Shown here: positions 6,303 to 15,388 of the stretch, in pieces | Position numbering within the stretch: the first letter of the stretch is position 1 | Layout of the letters: the number at the start of each line of letters is the position of its first letter | NCBI RefSeq assembly: GCF_021647475.1 | Contig: NZ_JAKIUR010000040.1 | Span: 1 to 29,364, forward strand | DNA length: 29,364 nucleotides | Source of the DNA: Lutibacter sp. | GTDB lineage: Bacteria > Bacteroidota > Bacteroidia > Flavobacteriales > Flavobacteriaceae | Reading direction: 5' to 3' | Position numbers and translations under genes: made by a program | The notes under the pieces: generated by a model | Seen by the model: the letters and a program-made list of their open reading frames with translations, nothing else | Databases searched by the model: none | Told to the model about the DNA's origin: nothing

Positions 6303-6677
6303 ATGGCAGATTTAAAAGATTTCGCAGAACAACTTGTTAACTTAACAGTGAAAGAAGTAAATGAGTTAGCTAATATTTTAAAAGACGAATATGGTATTGA
6401 ACCAGCAGCTGCTGCAGTAGCAGTAGCAGGTCCAGCAGCAGGAGGAGAAGAAGCAGCTGAAGAAAAAACAGAATTTGATGTAATTCTTACAGCAGCAGGA
6501 CAATCTAAATTAGCAGTAGTTAAATTAGTTAAAGAATTAACTGGTTTAGGATTAAAAGAAGCTAAAGGTATTGTTGATAGTGCACCCGCTCCAATTAAAG
6601 AGGGTATCACTAAAGACGAAGCTGAAGGTTTAAAAGCTTCATTAGAGGAGGCTGGAGCTGAGGTTGAGCTTAAGTAA
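6303..6677 (+). CDS. rplL: 50S ribosomal protein bL12 (L7/L12)
   Basis: This 124-residue acidic protein has an N-terminal dimerisation domain (ADLKDFAEQLVNLTVKEVNEL) and an alanine/glycine-rich hinge near residues 38-58. The conserved C-terminal domain is FDVILTAAGQSKLAVVKLVK, then ELTGLGLKEAKGIVDSAP, ending EEAGAEVELK. L12 copies on the stalk recruit and activate translational GTPases. A hairpin in the following spacer separates it from rpoB, which fits the need for far more L12 than RNA polymerase. Confidence 0.98.
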   Translation: MADLKDFAEQLVNLTVKEVNELANILKDEYGIEPAAAAVAVAGPAAGGEEAAEEKTEFDVILTAAGQSKLAVVKLVKELTGLGLKEAKGIVDSAPAPIKEGITKDEAEGLKASLEEAGAEVELK

Positions 6678-6702
6678 GCTTAGCACCTCAAAAACAAATA
6701 CG

Positions 6703-6737
6703 GGTTTAGGTCTGAGTTAAAAACTTGGACCTAGACC
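6703..6737 (+). promoter_or_regulatory. Attenuator-like hairpin between rplL and rpoB
   Basis: GGTTTAGGTC (6703-6712) pairs with GACCTAGACC (6728-6737) over 10 bp with one G-U pair and a 15-nt loop. Only ATTTTG follows, so termination would be partial. Enterobacteria have an attenuator and an RNase III site at the same place, lowering rpoBC relative to rplJL. The position here suggests the same purpose, by an unrelated sequence. Confidence 0.6.
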
Positions 6738-6797
6738 ATTTTGCGTATATATTCGTTCTTATATTTTAATATTTTTTTAACCTAAAGTTATTGTCCA

Positions 6798-9700
6798 TTG
6801 GCATCAAAAAAATTCACCGAAAGAATAAACTTCGCATCCGCTAATTTGGTTATGGAATATCCAGATTTTTTGGATATTCAGGTAAAATCATTTCAAGATT
6901 TTTTCCAATTAAAAACCAAAGCAGATGAAAGAAGTACTGAAGGATTATATAAAACCTTCCTAGATAACTTCCCAATTACAGATACTCGTAACAATTTTGT
7001 GTTAGAGTTTTTAGACTACTTTGTAGATCCTCCAAGATATTCCATTCGAGAATGTATTGAAAGAGGATTAACTTATTGCGTTCCTTTAAAAGCTCGATTA
7101 AAATTATACTGTACCGATCCTGAACACGAAGATTTTGAAACTATAGTTCAAGATGTATATTTAGGTACCATTCCATATATGACACATAGTGGTACATTTG
7201 TTATTAATGGTGCAGAAAGAGTTATTGTTTCTCAATTACACAGATCACCAGGAGTATTCTTCGGGCAATCATTTCACGCAAACGGAACTAAGTTATACTC
7301 TGCTAGAGTAATTCCTTTTAAAGGATCTTGGATTGAATTTGCAACAGACATCAATCAAGTAATGTATGCTTATATTGATAGAAAGAAAAAATTACCAGTA
7401 ACTACATTATTTAGAGCAATTGGCTACGAAAGAGATAAAGATATTCTTGAAATATTTAATCTTGCAGAAGAAATTAAAGTTTCAAAAAGTGGACTTAAAA
7501 AAGTTTTAGGTAGAAAATTAGCTGCTCGTGTATTAAAAACTTGGTTTGAAGACTTTGTGGATGAAGATACTGGCGAAGTGGTTTCTATTGAAAGAAATGA
7601 AATAATTCTTGATAGAGATACTATTTTAGAAAAAGAAAATATAGAAGAAATTGTAGAATCAGGCTCTAAAACTATTTTATTACATAAAGAAGGTAATGAA
7701 ATGGGTGAATTTTCAATTATTCATAACACCTTGCAAAAAGATCCTACAAACTCTGAAAAAGAAGCTGTTGAGCATATTTACAGACAATTGCGAAACGCTG
7801 AACCGCCAGATTTTGAAACAGCTAAAGGTATTATTGATAAATTATTCTTCTCTGAACAACGCTATAACTTAGGTGAAGTCGGTCGTTATAGAATGAATAA
7901 AAAGTTAGGACTAAATGAAAGTATTGATCAAAAAGTTTTAACTAAGTTAGATATAATTACTATTATTAAAAACTTAATACAATTAGTTAATTCTAAAGCT
8001 GAAGTAGATGATATTGACCACTTGTCAAACCGTCGTGTAAGAACCGTTGGCGAACAAATGGCAAATCAATTTGGTGTTGGTTTATCTCGTATGGCACGTA
8101 CTATTCGTGAACGTATGAATGTTAGAGATAATGAAGTATTCACACCAATTGACTTGATTAATGCTAAAACATTATCTTCAGTTATAAATTCATTCTTCGG
8201 TACAAATCAATTATCTCAATTTATGGATCAAACTAATCCATTGGCTGAGATTACTCATAAAAGAAGATTATCAGCCTTAGGACCAGGAGGTTTATCTCGT
8301 GAAAGAGCTGGTTTTGAGGTGCGTGATGTTCACTACACACATTACGGACGTTTATGCCCTATTGAAACACCAGAAGGACCAAATATTGGATTAATTTCTT
8401 CTTTAGCAGTTTATGCCAAAGTAAATAACTTAGGATTTATTGAAACTCCATATAGAAAAGTTTCAGAAGGTAAAGTTAATTTAAACGAAGCACCTAAATA
8501 TTTAAGTGCAGAAGAAGAAGAAGGTATGAAATTTGCCCAATCTAACTTACCGTTAGATAAAGAAGGAAATTTTATAAACGATAGAGTTATTGTTCGTGAA
8601 GAAGCAGACTATCCAGTTGTTGAGCCAACTGCAATTAATTATATGGATGTTGCTCCAAACCAAATAGCTTCTATTTCTGCATCCTTAATTCCATTCTTGG
8701 AACACGATGATGCAAACCGTGCATTAATGGGATCAAATATGATGCGTCAAGCAGTTCCATTAATGAAACCTGAATCTCCAATTGTTGGAACAGGATTAGA
8801 ACGTAGAGTTGCAAAAGATTCTCGTATTTTAATGAATGCTGAAGGTACTGGAGAAGTTGAGTATGTTGATGCTAATACTATTATTATTAATTATGATAGA
8901 ACTGATGAAGACCGAATGGTTAGTTTTGAGGGTGATAGTAAAACATATAATTTAATTAAGTTTAGAAAAACAAACCAAGGTACTTCAATTAACCTAAAAC
9001 CAATTGTTAAAAAAGGTGATAGAGTTGAAGAAGGTCAGGTTTTATGTGAAGGATATGCAACTCAAAAAGGAGAATTAGCCTTAGGTATAAATATGAAAGT
9101 AGCCTTTATGCCTTGGAAAGGGTATAACTTTGAGGATGCCATTGTAATTTCTGAAAAAGTAGTTAAAGAAGATATCTTTACATCAATACATATTGATGAA
9201 TATTCTTTGGAAGTTCGTGATACTAAATTAGGAGCAGAAGAGCTTACTAATGATATTCCTAATGTTTCTGAAGAAGCTACTAAAGATTTGGATGAAAATG
9301 GAATGATTAGAGTAGGTGCAGAAGTAAAACCTGGTGATATTTTAATTGGTAAAATTACTCCAAAAGGAGAATCAGATCCTACTCCAGAAGAAAAATTATT
9401 AAGAGCTATTTTTGGAGACAAAGCAGGTGATGTAAAAGATGCATCCTTAAAAGCTTCACCTTCATTACACGGAGTGGTTATTGATAAAAAACTATTTGAA
9501 AGAGCTGTTAAGGATAAAACCAAACGAGCTCAAGATAAAGTAAATATTGCCACTTTAGAAAGTAAATTTACTGCTAAATTTGAAGAATTACGAACTGCTT
9601 TAATTGAAAAATTATTCGCTGTAATTAGTGGAAAAACATCGCAAGGTGTTTTAAATGATTTAGGAGAAGAAATTTTACAAAAAGGTAAAAAATTTACCCT

Positions 9701-10613
9701 TAAAATGTTAAATGCTGTACCTGAGTATAATCATTTAACAAAAGGAACTTGGACTACTGATAGTCATTTAAATGCATTAGTTTCTGAATTAATTCACAAT
9801 TATAAAATTAAAGTGAATGATTTACAAGGATCTTTACGTCGTGAAAAATTTACTATTTCAGTAGGTGATGAATTACCAGCAGGTATTTTAAAACTAGCTA
9901 AAATTTATATTGCTAAAAAACGTAAGTTAAAAGTGGGTGATAAAATGGCTGGACGTCATGGTAACAAAGGTATTGTTGCTCGTATTGTTCGTCAAGAAGA
10001 TATGCCATTCTTAGAAGATGGAACACCAGTGGATATTGTATTAAATCCATTAGGAGTACCATCAAGGATGAATATCGGTCAAATTTATGAAACAGTGCTA
10101 GGTTGGGCTGGTCAAAAACTTGGGAATAAATTTGCAACTCCTATTTTTGATGGGGCAACTATTGAAGAAATTACAGATTTAACTAATAAAGCTGGAGTTC
10201 CTGAATTTGGGCATACGTATTTATATGATGGTGGAACAGGTCAACGTTTTGATCAAAAAGCTACAGTTGGTGTTATTTATATGATTAAATTAGGTCATAT
10301 GATTGATGATAAAATGCACGCACGTTCTATAGGTCCTTATTCTTTAATCACACAACAACCATTAGGTGGTAAAGCTCAAATGGGTGGTCAACGTTTAGGT
10401 GAAATGGAAGTATGGGCATTAGAAGCCTATGGTGCATCTGCTACATTGCGTGAAATGTTAACCGTAAAATCAGATGATGTTATTGGTAGAGCAAAAACGT
10501 ATGAAGCAATTGTTAAAGGTGATGAAATGCCAGAACCTGGATTACCAGAATCATTTAACGTATTAATGCATGAACTACAAGGTTTAGGATTAGACGTTAG
10601 ATTAGAAGATTAA
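6798..10613 (+). CDS. rpoB: DNA-directed RNA polymerase subunit beta
   Basis: This 1271-residue beta subunit is intact. N-terminal FTERINFASAN and YPDFLDIQVKSFQDFFQLKT are typical of Bacteroidota. The rifampicin region QLSQFMDQTNPLAEITHKRR lies at about 471-490, and the essential KMAGRHGNKG near 1049-1058. The start is a TTG at 6798: a stop lies in frame five codons upstream, and the next ATG (residue 19) would remove conserved residues. Residues equivalent to E. coli Asp516, His526 and Ser531 are Asp477, His487 and Ser492, the usual rifampicin-sensitive types. The gene is preceded by one hairpin and followed by another before rpoC. Confidence 0.98.
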   Translation: MASKKFTERINFASANLVMEYPDFLDIQVKSFQDFFQLKTKADERSTEGLYKTFLDNFPITDTRNNFVLEFLDYFVDPPRYSIRECIERGLTYCVPLKARLKLYCTDPEHEDFETIVQDVYLGTIPYMTHSGTFVINGAERVIVSQLHRSPGVFFGQSFHANGTKLYSARVIPFKGSWIEFATDINQVMYAYIDRKKKLPVTTLFRAIGYERDKDILEIFNLAEEIKVSKSGLKKVLGRKLAARVLKTWFEDFVDEDTGEVVSIERNEIILDRDTILEKENIEEIVESGSKTILLHKEGNEMGEFSIIHNTLQKDPTNSEKEAVEHIYRQLRNAEPPDFETAKGIIDKLFFSEQRYNLGEVGRYRMNKKLGLNESIDQKVLTKLDIITIIKNLIQLVNSKAEVDDIDHLSNRRVRTVGEQMANQFGVGLSRMARTIRERMNVRDNEVFTPIDLINAKTLSSVINSFFGTNQLSQFMDQTNPLAEITHKRRLSALGPGGLSRERAGFEVRDVHYTHYGRLCPIETPEGPNIGLISSLAVYAKVNNLGFIETPYRKVSEGKVNLNEAPKYLSAEEEEGMKFAQSNLPLDKEGNFINDRVIVREEADYPVVEPTAINYMDVAPNQIASISASLIPFLEHDDANRALMGSNMMRQAVPLMKPESPIVGTGLERRVAKDSRILMNAEGTGEVEYVDANTIIINYDRTDEDRMVSFEGDSKTYNLIKFRKTNQGTSINLKPIVKKGDRVEEGQVLCEGYATQKGELALGINMKVAFMPWKGYNFEDAIVISEKVVKEDIFTSIHIDEYSLEVRDTKLGAEELTNDIPNVSEEATKDLDENGMIRVGAEVKPGDILIGKITPKGESDPTPEEKLLRAIFGDKAGDVKDASLKASPSLHGVVIDKKLFERAVKDKTKRAQDKVNIATLESKFTAKFEELRTALIEKLFAVISGKTSQGVLNDLGEEILQKGKKFTLKMLNAVPEYNHLTKGTWTTDSHLNALVSELIHNYKIKVNDLQGSLRREKFTISVGDELPAGILKLAKIYIAKKRKLKVGDKMAGRHGNKGIVARIVRQEDMPFLEDGTPVDIVLNPLGVPSRMNIGQIYETVLGWAGQKLGNKFATPIFDGATIEEITDLTNKAGVPEFGHTYLYDGGTGQRFDQKATVGVIYMIKLGHMIDDKMHARSIGPYSLITQQPLGGKAQMGGQRLGEMEVWALEAYGASATLREMLTVKSDDVIGRAKTYEAIVKGDEMPEPGLPESFNVLMHELQGLGLDVRLED

Positions 10614-10621
10614 TAACTAAT

Positions 10622-10649
10622 AAGTAAAGAGGTTTTTGCCTCTTTACTT
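10622..10649 (+). promoter_or_regulatory. Perfect 11-bp hairpin between rpoB and rpoC
   Basis: AAGTAAAGAGG (10622-10632) and CCTCTTTACTT (10639-10649) are exact complements around a 6-nt loop TTTTTG. After it comes TACAATATATTTTTAC, a poor terminator tail. It lies 8 nt after the rpoB stop and 40 nt before rpoC. Partial attenuation, RNA processing or 3'-end protection are all possible. Confidence 0.65.
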
Positions 10650-10689
10650 TACAATATATTTTTACAATTTTAAATTCGAATCCATCATT

Positions 10690-13600
10690 ATGGCAAGAAA
10701 AAATGATAAATACACTGTAAAAAAATTCAGTAAAATTTCTATTGGTTTGGCTTCACCTGAATCTATTTTAGCAAAATCTAGAGGAGAAGTTTTAAAACCT
10801 GAAACCATAAATTATAGAACACATAAACCAGAAAGAGATGGTTTATTTTGTGAACGAATTTTTGGTCCAATAAAAGACTATGAATGTGCCTGCGGCAAAT
10901 ACAAAAGAATCCGTTATAAAGGAATTGTTTGTGATCGTTGTGGTGTTGAAGTAACAGAAAAAAAAGTTAGAAGAGATAGAGTAGGTCACATAAATTTAGT
11001 GGTTCCTGTAGCTCATATTTGGTATTTTAAATCATTACCAAATAAAATGGGTTATTTATTAGGATTACCTTCTAAAAAACTAGATATGATTATTTACTAC
11101 GAACGTTACGTAGTAATTCAACCTGCTGGAGCAACAAACGCTGAAGGAGAACCATTACAAAAAATGGATTTTTTAACAGAAGAAGAATATTTAGATATTT
11201 TGGAATCTTTTCCAATTGAAAATCAATATTTAGATGATTCTGATCCTGAAAAATTTATTGCTAAAATGGGAGCAGAATGTTTGATTGATTTATTTAATCG
11301 AATTGATTTAGATGAATTATCTTATCAACTTCGTCATAAAGCAAATACCGAAACTTCTAAACAACGTAAAACAGAAGCTCTAAAAAGATTAAATGTAATT
11401 GAAGCTTTTAGAGATGCAAATAAAAATAGAGAGAATCGTCCTGAATGGATGATTATGAAAGTGATTCCCGTAATTCCACCAGAATTAAGGCCTTTAGTTC
11501 CTTTAGATGGGGGAAGATTTGCAACATCTGATTTAAATGATTTATATCGAAGAGTAATTATTAGAAATAATCGATTAAAACGATTAGTTGAAATAAAAGC
11601 TCCTGAAGTAATTTTACGTAATGAAAAACGAATGTTACAAGAATCTGTAGATTCATTATTTGATAACACACGTAAATCATCAGCAGTAAAAACAGAATCT
11701 AACCGACCATTAAAATCATTATCCGATTCATTAAAAGGTAAACAAGGTCGTTTCCGTCAAAACTTATTAGGTAAACGTGTAGATTATTCAGCACGTTCAG
11801 TTATTGTTGTTGGGCCGGAATTAAAATTATCTGAGTGTGGTATTCCAAAAGACATGGCAGCTGAACTCTATAAACCTTTTGTAATTCGAAAATTAATTGA
11901 AAGAGGTATTGTAAAAACAGTAAAATCTGCTAAAAAAATTATAGATAAAAAAGAACCAGTTGTTTGGGATATTTTAGAGAATGTTTTAAAAGGACATCCA
12001 GTTCTTTTAAACCGTGCTCCTACATTACACCGTTTAGGAATACAAGCTTTTCAACCTAAATTAATTGAAGGAAAAGCTTTGCAATTACATCCATTAGCTT
12101 GTACCGCTTTTAATGCGGATTTTGATGGTGATCAAATGGCAGTGCATTTACCTTTAGGACCTGAAGCAATTTTAGAAGCTCAGTTACTAATGCTAGGTTC
12201 ACATAACATTCTAAATCCTGCAAATGGAGCACCTATTACTGTGCCATCTCAAGATATGGTTTTAGGGTTGTATTATATGACTAAAGAAAGAAATTCTACT
12301 CCTGAAATTCCTATTAAAGGTGAAGGGTTAATTTTTTATTCGCCAGAAGAAGTGAATATAGCTTTTAATGAAAAAGCAGTAGAACTTAACGCAAAAATTA
12401 AAGTTCGTACTAAAGATGTTAATGAAGAAGGTGAAGTTATAACTAAAATAATTGATACCACTGTAGGTAGAGTTTTATTTAACGAAGTAGTACCAATTCA
12501 AGCAGGTTATATTAACGAAGTACTTACTAAAAAAACATTAAGAGATATTATTGGTAGAGTACTAAAAGTTACGGATGTTCCAACAACAGGTAAGTTTTTA
12601 GATGCAATGAAATCTATGGGATATAATTTTGCCTTTAGAGGAGGATTATCCTTTAGTTTAGGAGATATAATTATTCCACCTGAGAAAAAACAAATGATTG
12701 CTGACGCTAATAAGCAAGTTGACAATATTATAGCAAACTATAATATGGGTATGCTTACAAATAAAGAGCGTTACAATCAGGTAATTGATATTTGGGGATC
12801 TACTAATAATAGATTAACTGAACTTTCCATGAAACGTTTACGTGAAGATAAACAAGGATTTAACTCTGTTTATATGATGCTTGATTCTGGAGCTCGGGGT
12901 TCAAAAGAACAAATCCGACAGTTAACAGGTATGCGTGGATTAATGGCAAAACCTAAAAAATCTACATCAAGTGGAGGTGAAATTATTGAAAATCCAATTT
13001 TATCAAACTTTAAGGAAGGATTATCTATTTTAGAATATTTTATTTCTACTCACGGGGCTCGTAAAGGGTTGGCGGATACAGCTTTAAAAACAGCAGATGC
13101 AGGTTATTTAACAAGACGTTTAGTAGATGTTTCTCAAGATGTTATTGTAAATGAAGACGATTGTGGTACTCTTAGAGGATTAACCGTTCAACCTTTAATG
13201 AAAAATGATGAAATTGTTGAATCATTAAGTGAAAGAATAGTTGGTCGTGTTTCATTACACGATGTGATGGATCCAAAAACTGATGAGATAATAGTTGCTT
13301 CTGGAGGTGAAATAAATGATGAAGTTGCTATACAAATAGAAGAAGCAGGTATTGATAAAGTAGAAGTTCGTTCTGCATTAACTTGTGAGGCTAAAAAGGG
13401 TATTTGTGCTAAATGTTATGGCTTTAGTTTGTCTAATAGAAAAATGGTCCAAATTGGAGAAGCAGTTGGTGTTATTGCAGCACAATCTATTGGGGAACCT
13501 GGTACACAATTAACATTACGTACATTCCACGTTGGTGGGGTTGCTGGTAATATTTCAGAAGACAATAGTTTAATATCTAAGTTTGCAGGTAAAGCTGTAA

Positions 13601-14964
13601 TTGACGATTTAAGAACAGTAAAAGGTCAGGATTCTGAAGGAAATGATATTAATATTGTAATTTCAAGAACTACAGAAATAAAAATGATCAATGAAAAAAC
13701 AGGTGCTGTTTTAAGTGTTCATAATATTCCTTATGGTTCTACAATCTTTGTTAAAAACGGACAAAAACTTAAAAAGAATACAACTATTTGTAAATGGGAT
13801 CCATTTAATGGTGTAATTGTTTCTGAATTTGCGGGTACCATTCAATTTGAGAATATTGATAAAGGTTTAAATTATAATGCTGAAATTGACGAACAAACAG
13901 GTTTCCAAGAAAAAGTAATTATTGAATCTAAAAATAAAAAAGTTGTTCCAACTTTATTAGTTAAAGATGATAATGATAATGTAATTAGATCATACAATTT
14001 ACCAGTAGGAGCTCATCTTATTGTTGAAGATGGAGAAAAAATTACTTCAGGGAAAATTATTGTTAAAATCCCTAGAAAATCTGGTAAAGCAGGTGATATT
14101 ACAGGAGGTTTACCTCGTGTAACTGAATTATTTGAAGCACGTAATCCTTCAAACCCAGCAGTAGTTGCAGCAATAGATGGGGTTGTTTCCTTTGGAAAAA
14201 TTAAACGTGGTAATCGTGAAATAATAGTAGAATCAAAACTTGGAGAAATTAAAAAATACTTGGTTAAATTATCCAATCAAATCTTAGTACAAGAAAATGA
14301 TTTTATAAAAGCGGGTATGCCACTTTCAGAAGGTTCTATTACCCCAAAAGATATTTTAAATATTCAAGGACCAAGTGCTGTACAAGAATATATTGTAAAT
14401 GAAATTCAAGAAGTTTACCGTTTACAAGGGGTAAAAATTAATGACAAACATTTTGAAGTTGTTGTGCGTCAAATGATGCGTAAAGTTAAAATTATTGACT
14501 CTGGAGATAGTTTATTCTTAGAGAATCAATTAGTCCATAAAAATGATTTTATTCTTGAAAATGATGAAATTTATGGGAAGAAAGTTGTTGAAAACGCTGG
14601 AGATTCTGAAAATTTAAAAGAAGGACAAATAGTTTCACCACGCGAATTGAGAGATGAAAATTCTATTTTGCGTAGAGAGGATAAAAATTTGGTTGAAGCA
14701 CGTGATGCAAAACCTGCAACGGCTGAACAAATTTTACAAGGTATAACTAGAGCTTCTTTACAAACTAAATCATTTATATCTGCAGCATCATTCCAAGAAA
14801 CTACTAAAGTATTAAATGAAGCCGCCGTTAATGGTAAGGTGGATACTTTACAAGGTTTAAAGGAAAATGTAATTGTGGGTAAACGTATTCCTGCAGGTAC
14901 AGGTATGAGAATATATGATAATATGATTGTTGGTTCTAAGGAAGAATTAGAATCTAATTTATAA
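10690..14964 (+). CDS. rpoC: DNA-directed RNA polymerase subunit beta'
   Basis: This 1424-residue subunit has the N-terminal zinc site CACGKYKR..VCDRCGVEV. The catalytic NADFDGD is at 475-481, whose three aspartates hold the active-site magnesium. The second zinc cluster is DDCGT with CEAKKGICAKCYG. The bridge-helix/trigger-loop segment includes GARGSKEQIRQLTGMRGLM and GEPGTQLTLRTFHVGG. I start it at the ATG at 10690 (MARKNDKYTVKKFSK). A longer reading would begin inside the hairpin loop with a TTG and add 18 unconserved residues. It is closely followed by the DUF3467 gene. Confidence 0.98.
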   Translation: MARKNDKYTVKKFSKISIGLASPESILAKSRGEVLKPETINYRTHKPERDGLFCERIFGPIKDYECACGKYKRIRYKGIVCDRCGVEVTEKKVRRDRVGHINLVVPVAHIWYFKSLPNKMGYLLGLPSKKLDMIIYYERYVVIQPAGATNAEGEPLQKMDFLTEEEYLDILESFPIENQYLDDSDPEKFIAKMGAECLIDLFNRIDLDELSYQLRHKANTETSKQRKTEALKRLNVIEAFRDANKNRENRPEWMIMKVIPVIPPELRPLVPLDGGRFATSDLNDLYRRVIIRNNRLKRLVEIKAPEVILRNEKRMLQESVDSLFDNTRKSSAVKTESNRPLKSLSDSLKGKQGRFRQNLLGKRVDYSARSVIVVGPELKLSECGIPKDMAAELYKPFVIRKLIERGIVKTVKSAKKIIDKKEPVVWDILENVLKGHPVLLNRAPTLHRLGIQAFQPKLIEGKALQLHPLACTAFNADFDGDQMAVHLPLGPEAILEAQLLMLGSHNILNPANGAPITVPSQDMVLGLYYMTKERNSTPEIPIKGEGLIFYSPEEVNIAFNEKAVELNAKIKVRTKDVNEEGEVITKIIDTTVGRVLFNEVVPIQAGYINEVLTKKTLRDIIGRVLKVTDVPTTGKFLDAMKSMGYNFAFRGGLSFSLGDIIIPPEKKQMIADANKQVDNIIANYNMGMLTNKERYNQVIDIWGSTNNRLTELSMKRLREDKQGFNSVYMMLDSGARGSKEQIRQLTGMRGLMAKPKKSTSSGGEIIENPILSNFKEGLSILEYFISTHGARKGLADTALKTADAGYLTRRLVDVSQDVIVNEDDCGTLRGLTVQPLMKNDEIVESLSERIVGRVSLHDVMDPKTDEIIVASGGEINDEVAIQIEEAGIDKVEVRSALTCEAKKGICAKCYGFSLSNRKMVQIGEAVGVIAAQSIGEPGTQLTLRTFHVGGVAGNISEDNSLISKFAGKAVIDDLRTVKGQDSEGNDINIVISRTTEIKMINEKTGAVLSVHNIPYGSTIFVKNGQKLKKNTTICKWDPFNGVIVSEFAGTIQFENIDKGLNYNAEIDEQTGFQEKVIIESKNKKVVPTLLVKDDNDNVIRSYNLPVGAHLIVEDGEKITSGKIIVKIPRKSGKAGDITGGLPRVTELFEARNPSNPAVVAAIDGVVSFGKIKRGNREIIVESKLGEIKKYLVKLSNQILVQENDFIKAGMPLSEGSITPKDILNIQGPSAVQEYIVNEIQEVYRLQGVKINDKHFEVVVRQMMRKVKIIDSGDSLFLENQLVHKNDFILENDEIYGKKVVENAGDSENLKEGQIVSPRELRDENSILRREDKNLVEARDAKPATAEQILQGITRASLQTKSFISAASFQETTKVLNEAAVNGKVDTLQGLKENVIVGKRIPAGTGMRIYDNMIVGSKEELESNL

Positions 14965-14967
14965 ATT

Positions 14968-15282
14968 ATGAGTGATCAAAAAACTAATAAAGAAGGACAA
15001 ATAAATATTGAATTAGATAAAGATATTGCTGAAGGCATTTATTCTAATTTAGCAATTATTAATCATTCAGTATCTGAATTTATTGTTGATTTTATAAGTG
15101 TTATGCCTGGGCAACCGAAGGCAAAAGTAAAATCGAGAATTATTTTAACGCCTCAACATGCAAAGCGATTGGTAAAAGCGTTGGCTGAAAATGTTAGTAG
15201 ATTTGAAGAAGCTCATGGTGAAATAAAAGATTATGAACAGCCTCCCATTCCAATGAATTTTGGTCCAACGGGCGAAGCATAA
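14968..15282 (+). CDS. DUF3467 family protein
   Basis: This 104-residue cytoplasmic protein has no signal peptide or membrane segment. It matches the DUF3467 family: GQINIELDKDIAEGIYSNLAIINHS, then EFIVDFISVMPGQPKAKVKSRI and ILTPQHAKRLVKALAENVSRFE. Family members occur downstream of rpoC in Bacteroidota and elsewhere, and no function is established. Only 3 nt separate it from the rpoC stop, so it is translated from the rpoBC mRNA, and the terminator after it closes the whole operon. That constant link suggests, but does not show, a role connected with RNA polymerase. Confidence 0.85.
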   Translation: MSDQKTNKEGQINIELDKDIAEGIYSNLAIINHSVSEFIVDFISVMPGQPKAKVKSRIILTPQHAKRLVKALAENVSRFEEAHGEIKDYEQPPIPMNFGPTGEA

Positions 15283-15289
15283 AATTATC

Positions 15290-15322
15290 AAAAAACCGAA
15301 CAAATAATGTTCGGTTTTTTTT
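15290..15322 (+). terminator. Terminator of the rpoBC operon
   Basis: AAAAAACCGAAC and GTTCGGTTTTTTTT form a 7-bp GC-containing stem (ACCGAAC 15295-15301, GTTCGGT 15309-15315) extended by A-U pairs, with a 7-nt loop and a run of T. This is a clear rho-independent terminator starting 8 nt after the DUF3467 stop. Confidence 0.92.
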
Positions 15323-15354
15323 GTTAAAAAAAGTCGGATATATACAGAATTCAT

Positions 15355-15362
15355 TAATTTTG
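15355..15362 (+). promoter_or_regulatory. TonB-receptor promoter, -7 box TAATTTTG
   Basis: TAATTTTG matches TAnnTTTG and lies 26 nt before the ATG at 15389, giving a short leader. No TTG is found at the usual 19-23 nt distance, so the -33 element is weak. No riboswitch would fit between this box and the start codon. Confidence 0.55.
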
Positions 15363-15388
15363 CAGCTTATTAAAAGTTAGTGTTAATA

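Noticed and set aside
8208..8290. Rifampicin-resistance substitutions in rpoB
   Set aside because: Asp477, His487 and Ser492, matching the main resistance positions, are the normal residues. The alanine at the Ser522 position is common in wild-type beta subunits.
9062..9523. A 153-codon reading frame antisense to rpoB
   Set aside because: Low-complexity serine/leucine-rich antisense of a conserved gene, a shadow of codon bias. The same applies to antisense frames in tuf, rpoC, rplL, accA and tgt.
15363..15388. Cobalamin riboswitch before the TonB receptor
   Set aside because: The space between promoter box and start codon is only about 26 nt, far too short for any riboswitch.
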